Of a DNA stretch of 64,000 nucleotides, positions 35,255 to 44,116 are shown piece by piece. The first letter of the stretch is position 1. Each line of letters opens with the position of its first letter. Below the pieces are notes generated by a model that did not search any database, was not told where the DNA came from, and saw nothing but the letters and a program-made list of their open reading frames with translations. Location: contig NZ_CP025422.1 of NCBI RefSeq assembly GCF_002848265.1, forward strand, positions 186,001-250,000, given 5' to 3'. A program made the position numbers and the translations under genes. Origin of the DNA: Zhihengliuella sp. ISTPL4. GTDB lineage: Bacteria; Actinomycetota; Actinomycetes; Actinomycetales; Microbacteriaceae.

Positions 35255-37225
35255 ATGGAGAGCAGTCGGACAGTGCCGTCAGCACGGGAACTCGGAGGGA
35301 TCATGTCGCGCCAGCGTCAGGACCAGCTCCTCGCCGCGCTGCTGCGCGAGGAGGGCTGGGCGACCGCGGGTACGCTGGCCGATCTCCTCGGCGTGACCCC
35401 GCGGAGCATCCGGTCCTACGTCGCGGCCCTGAACGCCCGCACGCCCGGTGCGGCGGTCGTCGAGTCCGGGCCCGCGGGCTATCGAGCGGGCCCCGGCGCG
35501 CGCGGCGCCCTGCGCGTGCGGCAGGGCGGCGACTCCGCCCCGCGCGAACGCCTGCACGCCCTCGTCCGGCTGTTGCTGGACGAGCCGGAGGGGATCGACG
35601 TCTTCGACACGGCGGACGCCCTGCACGTGAGCGAGGCGACGCTGGAAGCGGACCTGGTGCGCGTGCGCGGCCTCCTGGACGGCACCGATCTGACCCTCGA
35701 GCGCGCCCGCGAGCGGGTACGGCTCCGCGGCGACGAGGCCGCGCAGCGCCGTCTGCTCAGCCGCCTCGCCCACGACGAGATGGACGACGCCTCGTTCCAT
35801 CCGGAGATCTTCCGGCGGGCCCTCTCCGGGACCGCGGTCGATGCGCAGGCGGTCGGCCCGTTCAAGTCCGCCTTGGTGGGCGAGCTCGGCGAACTCGGTT
35901 ACTACGTCAACGAACTCGCGATCGCCGACGTGCTCCTGCACATCGCGATCGCCGCCGAGCGGGTGGCCGCCGGGCGTGCCCTCGACGCGCCACCGGTGGG
36001 GGCGCGACCGGAGATTCCGCGGGTGGGGGCGGTGATCGCCCGCCTCGCGTCCGAGCACTTCGCCGTGGTCCTCGGGGAAGGGGACAGCGGGCACCTCGCC
36101 TCCCTCGTCCTGACCCGGATCGTCGCCCCTGGTGGCGAGGCGGCGCAGGAACTCGCCCGCAGCGGCGTCGCCCCGGACGTGGAGGCGGCGGTCAGGGCGG
36201 AGATCGCGCGGGCTGCGGAGGACTACCGCGTCGACCTCTTCGACGAGACCTTCGTGCTCCGCCTCGCGCTGCACGTGCAGAACCTCCTGCGCCGCGCCGA
36301 GGAGAGCGCCCTCACCCGCAACCCGCTCACCCGCTCGCTGAAGACGACGTATCCGATGATCTTCGAGGTCGCGGTGTCGATCGCGAGCGGTCTGCACGAC
36401 CGGCTCGGCACGCCTATCCACGACGACGAGATCGCCTACATCGCGATGCATGTCGGGGGACGGCTGGAACGGAGCCGCAAGGCGGAGTCCATCCTCACGG
36501 CGACCATCGTCTGCCCCGGCTATTACGAACTCCACGAACTCCTGCGCTCGAGTGTGGACCGCTCGCTCGGCTCCGCGATCGAGGTCACCAGCGTCGTCAC
36601 GAACGTCGACCCGGACTGGGCGTCGTTCGACACCGACCTCGTGCTGAGCACGATCGAACCCGGTGCCCCCGGCGACCGCTTCGTGCGCATCCAGCCCTTC
36701 CTCACGGATGCGGACGTCGACCGCATCCAGCAGGCCGCGGGGCGCTTGCGCCGCGGGCGGCGGCTGGCGCGACTGCGGGAGGAGCTCGCGCGCTACTTCC
36801 ACCCTGACGCCTTCGTGCATCCGCTCTCGGACGACGGCGAGGAGGCCATCATCCGGCGGCTCGGCGCCCCGCTCATCCGGGCGGGCCTGATCGGCGACGA
36901 CTACGTGGAGAACACGATCGTGCGGGAGCGGATGTCCTCCACGGCGTTCACCGACGCGCTGGCCGTGCCGCACGCGCTGCAGATGACGGCGACCCGGACG
37001 GCGATCGCGGTCGGTGTCGCGGAGGGGTCGGCGGCCTGGGGCGACGGCCGCGTGCAGGTCGTCGCGCTGGCCGCCTTCAGCGAGAGCGACCGCGCCGCCT
37101 TCCAGACCGTGTTCGAGCAGCTCGTGGAGGTGTTCAGCGAGCGCGAGAGCGTGCAGCGGATCGTCCGGCGCAGCGCGACTTTCGAGGGCTTCCTCGACGA
37201 GCTCGTCGCCGTCATCGACGGCTGA
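35255..37225 (+). CDS. mtlR: MtlR-type PRD transcriptional activator with EIIB/EIIA domains
   Basis: 656 residues from ATG 35255 (GGAGG upstream); ATG 35303, also with GGAGGG close by, gives 640 residues and fits the domain start better. Order: HTH (RQDQLLAALLREEGW... TPRSIRSYVAAL), two PTS-regulation domains (about 190-400), an EIIB-like domain with Cys420 in TIVCPGYYELHELL, and a C-terminal EIIA domain with His573 in ALAVPHALQM. In Bacillus MtlR the equivalent Cys and His are phosphorylated by PTS proteins to tune mannitol genes. Divergent placement next to the mannitol operon supports the same job. Confidence 0.9.
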   Translation: MESSRTVPSARELGGIMSRQRQDQLLAALLREEGWATAGTLADLLGVTPRSIRSYVAALNARTPGAAVVESGPAGYRAGPGARGALRVRQGGDSAPRERLHALVRLLLDEPEGIDVFDTADALHVSEATLEADLVRVRGLLDGTDLTLERARERVRLRGDEAAQRRLLSRLAHDEMDDASFHPEIFRRALSGTAVDAQAVGPFKSALVGELGELGYYVNELAIADVLLHIAIAAERVAAGRALDAPPVGARPEIPRVGAVIARLASEHFAVVLGEGDSGHLASLVLTRIVAPGGEAAQELARSGVAPDVEAAVRAEIARAAEDYRVDLFDETFVLRLALHVQNLLRRAEESALTRNPLTRSLKTTYPMIFEVAVSIASGLHDRLGTPIHDDEIAYIAMHVGGRLERSRKAESILTATIVCPGYYELHELLRSSVDRSLGSAIEVTSVVTNVDPDWASFDTDLVLSTIEPGAPGDRFVRIQPFLTDADVDRIQQAAGRLRRGRRLARLREELARYFHPDAFVHPLSDDGEEAIIRRLGAPLIRAGLIGDDYVENTIVRERMSSTAFTDALAVPHALQMTATRTAIAVGVAEGSAAWGDGRVQVVALAAFSESDRAAFQTVFEQLVEVFSERESVQRIVRRSATFEGFLDELVAVIDG

Positions 37226-37228
37226 CGC

Positions 37229-37492
37229 TCAGGCGTCGGGGGCGAGCACCAGGGCGAGCTGCGTGAGGACGCGCTCGGCATCAGGGGCCGGTGGCGTCTC
37301 CAGGGTCACAGCGGCGCCGGGGGCGAGCGCGAGGTCCATCACCGCGAGGACGCTGCGGAGATCCACGGTCGTGCCGTCCGCTGTCCGCAGGGTGACCGGG
37401 AGCTCGTGCGCCTGCGCGAGGCGCACGAGCTCCGCGACCGGTCGTGCGTGCACGCCGTTGTGGGCGCTGACGACGACGTGACGGGCGGGCAT
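37229..37492 (-). CDS. Second HPr-family phosphocarrier
   Basis: 87 residues. Phospho-His15 sits in SAHNGVHARPVAELV, and a serine (Ser47, DLRSVLAVMDL) sits at the usual regulatory site. It differs clearly from HPr at 34541, so it is a paralog rather than a recent copy. It is the last gene of a unit with the phosphosugar mutase (2 nt gap) and purine nucleoside phosphorylase. Its stop is 3 bp from that of mtlR. It may pass phosphate to a different PTS or to MtlR (inference). Confidence 0.88.
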   Translation of the reverse strand: MPARHVVVSAHNGVHARPVAELVRLAQAHELPVTLRTADGTTVDLRSVLAVMDLALAPGAAVTLETPPAPDAERVLTQLALVLAPDA

Positions 37493-37494
37493 GG

Positions 37495-39165
37495 TCAGGA
37501 GCGCTCGTCCAGCAGGACCCGGACGCCGCTCTCCAGCTCGGCGACGGCGGCTGCGGCCGCCTTCGCGGAATCCCCCGTGGCGTCGATGTACACCTTGAGC
37601 TTCGGCTCCGTGCCGCTCGGGCGCACGATGATCCGGGAGCCGTCCGAGAGCCGGTACCGCAACACGTCTCCGGAGGGCTGCCCCGGAGCGCTCTGCAGCA
37701 GGTCCTCGGCCGACGCGATCGAGCGCCCCGCGATCTGCGTCGGCGGGAGGGTGCGCAACGACATCATCACGGTGCCGATGAGCGACAGGTCCGCCACCCG
37801 CACCGACACCTGGGCGCTCGCGAAGTGCCCGTACGTGTCGCCGACCTCGCGGACGAGGTCGGCGAGGGTGAGCCCGCGTTCCTGCGCTTCCGCGGCGAGT
37901 CCGAGCACGGCGACCGCGGCGGAGATGCCGTCCTTGTCGCGCACGGTCTCCGGATTGACGAGGTAGCCCAGCGCCTCCTCGAACCCGAAGACGATGCCGG
38001 GGGCCCGCGAGATCCACTTGAACCCGGTGAGGGTCTCGTGGAAGTCCAGTCCGTGGTGGGCGGCGATCGCGCCGAGGCCGGGGGAGGAGACGAGCGAGCA
38101 CGCGAGCGAGGCGCCGGGAGTACCCGCCGCGGCGCGCGCGGCACGGGCGCCGAGCAGCAGGCCGACCTCGTTGCCCGTGAGGCGTCGCCAGCCGTCCGCG
38201 GCGGTGTCGTCGGGGATGGCCACGGCGAGCCGATCGGCGTCCGGGTCGTTGGCGAGGATGAAGTCGGCCTTCGCCCGCCTGGCCTTCGCGAACGCGAGGT
38301 CCATCGCCCCCGGCTCCTCCGGGTTGGGGAAGGAGACGGTGCGGAAGGTCGGGTCGGGATGCAGCTGCTCGTCGACCACGACGGGCCGCGGGTAGCCCGC
38401 GGCGTCGAGGATGCGGGCGACCGTCTCCCAGCCGACCCCGTGCATCGCGGTGTAGATCCAGCGCAGCCGGCGGGCGTCGGCCGGAGCGGGGGCGACGGCC
38501 GCGGTGGCGGCGATGTAGGCCTGGACGAGGTCCTCGCCCGCAGTCTCGTACGCGGTCGACCGCGGCAGAGTCCGTACGTCCCCGCTGTCCGCGACGCGCT
38601 GGATGTGCGCGGCGATCTCGGCATCGGCGGGAGCGACGATCTGGGAACCCGCGTCGTCGCCGCCGAGATACACCTTGTAGCCGTTGTCGTCCGGCGGGTT
38701 GTGGCTCGCGGTCACCATCACGCCCGCGTCGGCATCGAGATGACGCACCGCGAAGGCGAGCACGGGGGTCGGCAGCAGGCGGGGGAGCAGGATCGCCCGC
38801 AGGCCGGCACCGGCGAACAGCTCGGCGGAGTCCTGGGCGAACACCCGCGAATTGCGGCGGCCGTCGTAGCCGATCACGACCGTGGGCGTCCCGCCACCGG
38901 CGCGCTCGCGCAGGTACGCGGCGAAGCCCGCCGCGGCCTGGGAGACGAGCACCCGGTTCATCCGGTTGCTCCCCGCCCCGAGGGCGCCGCGGAGTCCGGC
39001 CGTGCCGAACGCGAGGCGGCTGCCGAAGCGGTCGTCCAGGTCCGCCACGGCGGCCTCGTCCCCGGAGGCGGCACGGGTGACGATGCCCGCGAGCTCGTCA
39101 CGGGTCTGCGGGTCGGGGTCCTGGCGCAGCCAGGCGCGGGCCTGGGCGAGCCGCTCCTCGCTCAC
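37495..39165 (-). CDS. Phosphoglucomutase/phosphomannomutase family protein
   Basis: 556 residues, PgcA-like length. It isomerises hexose or pentose 1- and 6/5-phosphates via a phosphoserine near residue 153 (VTASHNPPDDNGYKVY). The metal loop is NDPDADRLAVAIP, the sugar loop GFEEALGYLVNP, and the phosphate-binding loop RPSGTEPKLKVYID. GTG 39165 overlaps the PNP stop (GTGA). Next to PNP it could act as phosphopentomutase on ribose 1-phosphate, which would link nucleoside breakdown to the pentose phosphate pathway. Confidence 0.92.
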   Translation of the reverse strand: MSEERLAQARAWLRQDPDPQTRDELAGIVTRAASGDEAAVADLDDRFGSRLAFGTAGLRGALGAGSNRMNRVLVSQAAAGFAAYLRERAGGGTPTVVIGYDGRRNSRVFAQDSAELFAGAGLRAILLPRLLPTPVLAFAVRHLDADAGVMVTASHNPPDDNGYKVYLGGDDAGSQIVAPADAEIAAHIQRVADSGDVRTLPRSTAYETAGEDLVQAYIAATAAVAPAPADARRLRWIYTAMHGVGWETVARILDAAGYPRPVVVDEQLHPDPTFRTVSFPNPEEPGAMDLAFAKARRAKADFILANDPDADRLAVAIPDDTAADGWRRLTGNEVGLLLGARAARAAAGTPGASLACSLVSSPGLGAIAAHHGLDFHETLTGFKWISRAPGIVFGFEEALGYLVNPETVRDKDGISAAVAVLGLAAEAQERGLTLADLVREVGDTYGHFASAQVSVRVADLSLIGTVMMSLRTLPPTQIAGRSIASAEDLLQSAPGQPSGDVLRYRLSDGSRIIVRPSGTEPKLKVYIDATGDSAKAAAAAVAELESGVRVLLDERS

Positions 39166-39995
39166 AGGGCCTCGACCACCCGGGCCAGCAGGGCGGAGAT
39201 CACCGGCTCCGCCTCACGTCCGGCCTCGATGACCTCGGCATGGCTGAGCGGGGTCTGCTGGATGCCCGCCGCGAGGTTCGTGATGAGCGAGAACCCGAGG
39301 ATCTCCATGCCCGCCTCGCGCGCGGCGATCGCCTCGAGCGCGGTGGACATGCCGACGATGTGCCCGCCGATGTGCTTGGCCATCTGCACCTCGGCCGGGG
39401 TCTCGTAGTGCGGGCCGCGGAACTGCGTGTAGACGCCCTCGTCGAGCGTGGGGTCGACCGTCCGGGCGATGTCGCGCAGGCGCTTCGCGTAGAGGTCGGT
39501 GAGGTCGATGAACGTCGCGCCCTCCAGCGGGGAGTCGGCGGTGAGGTTGATGTGGTCGCTGATCAGCACGGGCTGACCGGGCTTCCAGGTCTCTCGGATG
39601 CCGCCGGCGCCGTTGGTGAGCACCATGATCTTCGCGCCCGTCGCCGCGGCGGTGCGGACGCTGTGCACGACCCGGCGCACGCCGTGGTTCTCGTAGTAGT
39701 GCGTGCGAGCGCCGATGACGAGGACGTTCTTCCCGCCCGGCGTCCGGATGCTGCGCAGGGTGCCGACGTGGCCCTCCAGGGCGGGCTTCGAGAATCCGGT
39801 GACCTCGGTCGCGGGGACGGTCGCGACGGTCTCGCCGATGAGGTCGGCCGCCTTGCCCCAGCCGCTGCCGAGCGTGAGGGCGATGTCGTGCTTCTCGACG
39901 CCGGTCAACCGTGCGATGTCGGCGGCGGCTTCGGCTGCGACCTCGAACGGGTTCGCAGAGGGGTCGTCGAGGGGGTTGCTGTGGGTTTCAGGCAT
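39162..39995 (-). CDS. Purine-nucleoside phosphorylase (trimeric class)
   Basis: 277 residues. Cleaves inosine/guanosine with phosphate to base and ribose 1-phosphate. LTLGSGWGKAADLIG holds the phosphate-binding serine, TRTHYYENHG-like text (GARTHYYENHGVRRV) is the phosphate/ribose site, and LTNGAGGIRETWKPG and STALEAIAAREAGMEILGFS match the base pocket. ATG 39995 lies 6 nt after TAGAGT (40007-40002), so leaderless. First gene of PNP-mutase-HPr. Confidence 0.95.
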   Translation of the reverse strand: MPETHSNPLDDPSANPFEVAAEAAADIARLTGVEKHDIALTLGSGWGKAADLIGETVATVPATEVTGFSKPALEGHVGTLRSIRTPGGKNVLVIGARTHYYENHGVRRVVHSVRTAAATGAKIMVLTNGAGGIRETWKPGQPVLISDHINLTADSPLEGATFIDLTDLYAKRLRDIARTVDPTLDEGVYTQFRGPHYETPAEVQMAKHIGGHIVGMSTALEAIAAREAGMEILGFSLITNLAAGIQQTPLSHAEVIEAGREAEPVISALLARVVEAL

Positions 39996-40052
39996 GGATC
40001 CACTCTAGGAAGTGGCAGGCTCCGGTGCCAGGATTGCGGAAGAATGGAGAGC

Positions 40053-41492
40053 ATGTCTTCCACCACTTTCGAGCGCACTCAGCGCGTCGCCGTCCTCGGC
40101 GGCGGACCCGGCGGTTACGAGGCGGCCCTGGCGGCGGCCCAGCTCGGAGCGGAGGTCACCCTCGTCGAGCGCGTCGGTGTCGGCGGATCCGCCGTGCTCA
40201 CCGACGTGGTGCCCTCGAAGAGCCTCATCGCGACGGCGGATGCCGCTGTCGCCATCTCCGAGGCCAGCGACCTCGGCGTGAACTTCTACGCCAAGGGCGA
40301 GAACGGCAAGCCGCTCAAGCCGGAGATCGCCATCAACCTCGCCGCCGTGAACAAGCGCCTCGTGGCGTTGGCCGGCCAGCAGTCCGAGGACATGCGCACC
40401 ACTCTCCTCGACGCGGGCGTCCGGATCCTCTCCGGTCACGGCCGGCTGGAGGGCCCGAACGCCATCGTCGTCTCCACGGGAGAGCGCGGCACCGACTTCG
40501 ACCGCGTCGAGGCCGACACCATCGTCGTCGCGGTCGGCGCCTCGCCGCGCGAACTCGACTCCGCCAAGCCCGACGGCAAGCGCATCCTCACGTGGACCCA
40601 GCTCTACGACATGAAGGCGCTGCCCGAGCACCTCATCGTCGTCGGCTCGGGCGTCACCGGCGCCGAGTTCGCCTCCGCCTACATGAACCTCGGCGCGAAG
40701 GTCACGCTCGTCTCCAGCCGCGAGCAGGTGCTCCCCGGTGAGGACCAGGATGCGGCGCGGGTGCTGGAGAAGGTGTTCAAGCGGGGTGGCATGCAGGTGC
40801 TGTCGAAGTCGCGGGCCGAGAAGGTCGAGGTCGTCGGCGACGGCGTCACCGTGACCCTGTCGGACGGCCGCACGGTCGAGGGCAGCCACTGCCTCATGGC
40901 GGTCGGCTCGATCCCGAACACCGCGGGCATCGGCCTGGAGGAGGCCGGCGTCGAGCTCGACGACTCCGGTCACGTCCGGGTCAACCGCGTCGCGCGCACC
41001 TCGGTGCCGAACGTGTACGCGGTGGGCGACTGCACGAACTTCTTCCCGCTGGCCTCGGTGGCCTCGATGCAGGGCCGCACGGCGGTGTTCCACGCGCTGG
41101 GTGACATCGTCATCCCGCTCGAGCTCATCAAGATCACCTCGAACATCTTCACGGCCCCGGAGATCGCGACCGTCGGCTACGGCGTCAAGGACGTGGAAGA
41201 CGGCCTCGCCGACGGCATGGTCTACAAGCTCCCGCTGGCCGCCAACCCGCGCGCGAAGATGATGGGCATCAAGGACGGCTTCGTCAAGCTCATCGCCCGC
41301 AAGGGCTCCGGCACCGTCATCGGCGGCGTGATCGTGGCGCCGAAGGCCTCGGAGCTGATCTACCCCATCGCGATCGCAGTGGAGCGTCGTCTCACCGTCG
41401 ACCAGGTCTCCCGCGTGTTCGCCGCGTACCCCTCGCTCTCGAGCAGCATCACCGACGCGAGCCGCGCGATGCACCTCGTGAACATCTCCTGA
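40053..41492 (+). CDS. LpdA-like NAD(P)H quinone/disulfide-family flavoprotein
   Basis: 479 residues of the pyridine-nucleotide disulfide oxidoreductase family: FAD site LGGGPGGYEAALAAAQLG, NAD(P) site VVGSGVTGAEFASAY, GDCTNFFPLASVASMQGR and a C-terminal dimer domain. The redox Cys pair of lipoamide dehydrogenases is missing: the segment reads GVGGSAVLTDVVPSKS. This matches mycobacterial LpdA (Rv3303c type), an NAD(P)H:quinone reductase, and rules out lipoamide chemistry. ATG 40053 is taken; ATG 40044 would add three residues. Confidence 0.9.
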   Translation: MSSTTFERTQRVAVLGGGPGGYEAALAAAQLGAEVTLVERVGVGGSAVLTDVVPSKSLIATADAAVAISEASDLGVNFYAKGENGKPLKPEIAINLAAVNKRLVALAGQQSEDMRTTLLDAGVRILSGHGRLEGPNAIVVSTGERGTDFDRVEADTIVVAVGASPRELDSAKPDGKRILTWTQLYDMKALPEHLIVVGSGVTGAEFASAYMNLGAKVTLVSSREQVLPGEDQDAARVLEKVFKRGGMQVLSKSRAEKVEVVGDGVTVTLSDGRTVEGSHCLMAVGSIPNTAGIGLEEAGVELDDSGHVRVNRVARTSVPNVYAVGDCTNFFPLASVASMQGRTAVFHALGDIVIPLELIKITSNIFTAPEIATVGYGVKDVEDGLADGMVYKLPLAANPRAKMMGIKDGFVKLIARKGSGTVIGGVIVAPKASELIYPIAIAVERRLTVDQVSRVFAAYPSLSSSITDASRAMHLVNIS

Positions 41493-41493
41493 C

Positions 41494-41550
41494 CGAGACC
41501 CCGCGCAATCGCCGAGACCCCGCGCAATCGCCGAGACCCCGCGCAATCGC
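41494..41550. repeat. Three tandem 19-bp repeats
   Basis: CGAGACCCCGCGCAATCGC occurs three times head to tail, identical at 41494-41512, 41513-41531 and 41532-41550. A fourth copy begins at 41551 and merges into the hairpin. An inverted variant with a different second half (CGAGACCCCGCTTTCACGC on the minus strand) occupies 41609-41591. Confidence 0.9.
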
Positions 41551-41590
41551 CGAGACCCCGGGCTGCAGACATCTGCAGCCCGGGGTCTCG
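41551..41590. terminator. 19-bp-stem hairpin between convergent genes
   Basis: 41551-41569 is the exact reverse complement of 41572-41590, leaving a 2-nt centre (a 4-nt loop if the last pair opens). The stem begins with the same CGAGACCCCG as the adjacent repeats. It lies between convergent lpdA-like and carboxylase genes, so it can serve both directions. Confidence 0.75.
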
Positions 41591-41612
41591 GCGTGAAAGC
41601 GGGGTCTCGGGG

Positions 41613-43379
41613 TCAGGAGATCGTGAGGAGCTGGTGGCCGGCGGAGACCGTGGTGCCCGCGTCGGCGTCGATGTTGCCGACGACGCCGTCCTTGTGGGCC
41701 TGCAGCGGCTGCTCCATCTTCATCGCCTCGAGGACGACGACGAGGTCGCCCTTGACGACCTGTTGACCCTCCTCGACGGCGACCTTGACGACCGTGGCCT
41801 GCATCGGCGACTTCACCGCGTCACCGGAGGCCCCGGTGTTGGCGACCGTGGCGTGGCTGCGGCGCGACGGCGGGACGACCGCGGGGCGGCCGGTGGTGCC
41901 GGGAGCGACCGCGACGCGATCGGGCAGGCTGACCTCCAGGCGCTTGCCGCCGACCTCGACGACCACGGTGTGGCGGGCGTTCGTCGGCGCCGGCGCTTCG
42001 AGCTCGCCGTCCCAGGCGGGGATGTCGTTGTCGAACTCCGTCTCGATCCAGCGCGTGTACACGCCGAACGTCCCGTCCTCGGCCGTGAAGGCGGGGTCGC
42101 GGACGACCTTGCGGTGGAACGGGATGACGGTGGGCAGGCCGGCGACCTCGAACTCGTCGAGGGCGCGACGCGACCGTTCCAGGGCCTCGGCGCGGTCCTT
42201 GCCGGTCACGATGATCTTCGCGAGCAGCGAGTCGAACGCGCCGGAGACCGCGTCCCCGGCGGTGACGCCGGAGTCGAGGCGGATGCCGGGGCCGCCGAAG
42301 GTCTTGAAGACGTGGATCGGGCCGGGCTGGGGGAGGAATCCACGACCAGGGTCCTCGCCGTTGATGCGGAACTCGATGGAGTGGCCCTGCGGCTGGGGGT
42401 CGTCGTAGTCGATCGTGCCGCCGGCGGCGATGCGGAACTGCTCGCGGACGAGGTCGATGCCGGTGACCTCCTCGGACACGGGGTGCTCGACCTGGAGGCG
42501 GGTGTTCACCTCGAGGAAGGAGACCGTGCCGTCGGCGCCGATGAGGAACTCGCACGTGCCCGCACCGACGTAGCCGACCTCCTTGAGGATGGCCTTGGAC
42601 GCCGAGTAGAGCTTCTCGTTCTGCTCGGGCGTGAGGAACGGGGCGGGTGCCTCTTCGACGAGCTTCTGGTGTCGACGCTGCAGCGAGCAGTCGCGGGTCG
42701 AGATGATGACGACGTTGCCCTCGGCATCGGCGAGGCACTGGGTCTCGACGTGGCGGGGCTTGTCGAGGTACTTCTCCACGAAGCACTCGCCGCGGCCGAA
42801 CGCGGCGACCGCCTCGCGCGTGGCGGACTCGAACAGCTCCTCGACCTCGTCGAGCTCACGGGCGACCTTGAGGCCGCGACCGCCGCCGCCGTAGGCCGCC
42901 TTGATCGCGATCGGCAGACCGTACTCCTGCGCGAAGGCGACGACCTCGTCGGCACCGGAGACCGGGCCGGGGGTGCCGGGCGCGAGGGGCGCGCCCACCT
43001 TCTCGGCCACGTGGCGGGCGGTGACCTTGTCGCCGAGCGCCTCGATGGCCTCCGGGGAGGGGCCGATCCAGATCATCCCGGCGTCGATCACGGCGCGCGC
43101 GAACTCGGCGTTCTCCGCGAGGAACCCGTATCCCGGGTGCACGGCGTCGGCGCCGGCGCGGCGGGCGACGGAGAGGATCTTCTCGATCTGGAGGTAGGTC
43201 TCGGCGCTGGTCGCGCCACCGAGCGCATACGCCTCGTCAGCGAGGCGCACGTGCAGCGCGTCCCGATCCTGGTCGGCGTAGACGGCGACCGAGGCGATCC
43301 CGGAGTCACGAGCGGCACGGACGATGCGGACGGCGATCTCGCCGCGGTTGGCGACGAGCACCTTCGCGATTGCAGGCAT
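41613..43379 (-). CDS. Acyl-CoA carboxylase alpha chain (biotin carboxylase + carrier)
   Basis: 588 residues, AccA3/AccA1-like. Biotin carboxylase part: [20 protein letters not shown] start, ATP-grasp glycine loop [23 protein letters not shown] and [16 protein letters not shown]. The C-terminal carrier domain has biotinyl-Lys in [12 protein letters not shown] near residue 553. It carboxylates biotin for the AccD-type beta subunit, likely the one at 48744. ATG 43379 lies 7 nt after TAGGCT (43392-43387), so leaderless; longer in-frame starts run across that box. Confidence 0.95.
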   Translation of the reverse strand: MPAIAKVLVANRGEIAVRIVRAARDSGIASVAVYADQDRDALHVRLADEAYALGGATSAETYLQIEKILSVARRAGADAVHPGYGFLAENAEFARAVIDAGMIWIGPSPEAIEALGDKVTARHVAEKVGAPLAPGTPGPVSGADEVVAFAQEYGLPIAIKAAYGGGGRGLKVARELDEVEELFESATREAVAAFGRGECFVEKYLDKPRHVETQCLADAEGNVVIISTRDCSLQRRHQKLVEEAPAPFLTPEQNEKLYSASKAILKEVGYVGAGTCEFLIGADGTVSFLEVNTRLQVEHPVSEEVTGIDLVREQFRIAAGGTIDYDDPQPQGHSIEFRINGEDPGRGFLPQPGPIHVFKTFGGPGIRLDSGVTAGDAVSGAFDSLLAKIIVTGKDRAEALERSRRALDEFEVAGLPTVIPFHRKVVRDPAFTAEDGTFGVYTRWIETEFDNDIPAWDGELEAPAPTNARHTVVVEVGGKRLEVSLPDRVAVAPGTTGRPAVVPPSRRSHATVANTGASGDAVKSPMQATVVKVAVEEGQQVVKGDLVVVLEAMKMEQPLQAHKDGVVGNIDADAGTTVSAGHQLLTIS

Positions 43380-43457
43380 GGTTGTCAGCCTAGCGAGTAG
43401 CATCCCGATACTTTTGACGACTCTCGACAAGAAAGAGGGAAAAACGTGGAGGGGAGT

Positions 43458-44093
43458 CTACGACCACAGATCCGTCCACCGCACTCCGAGATCGGCAGCG
43501 AGACGGCGCACGGTGGAGAGTGACATCCCCACGACGGTGGAGGGATCGCCCTCGACCCGGGTGATGAAGGCGCCGCCGAGGCTGTCCACGGTGAAGGCTC
43601 CGGCGACATGCAGCGGTTCCCCCGATGCCACGTACGCGGCGATCTCCTCATCGCTGATGTCCTCGGCGAACGTCACGGCGGCCTCCGCGACCGCTGTCGC
43701 CTCGACGGGCTCGGCGCCGGGGGAGACGCGGAACACGGAGTGCCCGGAGTGCAGCACGCCGGTGGCGCCGCGCATCTCCTGCCACCGCCGGGTGGCCTCC
43801 TCCGGGGTGTACGGCTTGCCGTACACCCGCTCCCCGAGCGCGAACATCGAGTCACCGCCGATCACGATGCCGTCGAACACGCCCTCGGCGGCCAGCCGCT
43901 CGGCGACGGCGGCGGCCTTGGCGCGGGCGAGCAGGAGCACGAGATCGGCGGGAGCGAGGGGGCCCATCCGCTCCTCGGCCGCCGCGGCGAGGGCATCCTC
44001 GTCCACCTCCGGCGACAGCGTGAGCGGTTCGATGCCGGCCTGACGCAGCAGCATGAGCCGGGCGGGGGAGGTGGAGGCGAGGCAGACGCGCAT
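43458..44093 (-). CDS. Maf family nucleotide pyrophosphatase
   Basis: 211 residues. Maf proteins hydrolyse non-canonical or modified nucleoside triphosphates and are linked to septum inhibition. Signature CLASTSPARLMLLRQAGIE at the start, VIGGDSMFALGERVYGKP with the catalytic Asp, and GAFTVDSLGGAFITRVEGDP near the end. ATG 44093 is 7 nt behind TACGGT (44106-44101), whose -10 box overlaps that of the divergent methyltransferase. The 78-bp stretch to the carboxylase start shows no gene. Confidence 0.93.
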   Translation of the reverse strand: MRVCLASTSPARLMLLRQAGIEPLTLSPEVDEDALAAAAEERMGPLAPADLVLLLARAKAAAVAERLAAEGVFDGIVIGGDSMFALGERVYGKPYTPEEATRRWQEMRGATGVLHSGHSVFRVSPGAEPVEATAVAEAAVTFAEDISDEEIAAYVASGEPLHVAGAFTVDSLGGAFITRVEGDPSTVVGMSLSTVRRLAADLGVRWTDLWS

Positions 44094-44100
44094 GTGCACC

Positions 44101-44110
44101 ACCGTATCCT
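44101..44110. promoter_or_regulatory. Two opposing leaderless promoters with overlapping -10 boxes
   Basis: Leftward TACGGT occupies 44106-44101 and ends 7 nt before the maf ATG (44093). Rightward TATCCT occupies 44105-44110 and ends 6 nt before ATG 44117. The two hexamers share 44105-44106, and only 23 bp separate the two start codons, so polymerase cannot occupy both at once. Confidence 0.6.
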
Positions 44111-44116
44111 CGAAGG

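Noticed and set aside
41494..41550. Possible CRISPR-like array
   Set aside because: The 19-bp units are directly adjacent with no spacers and there are no cas genes in the window.
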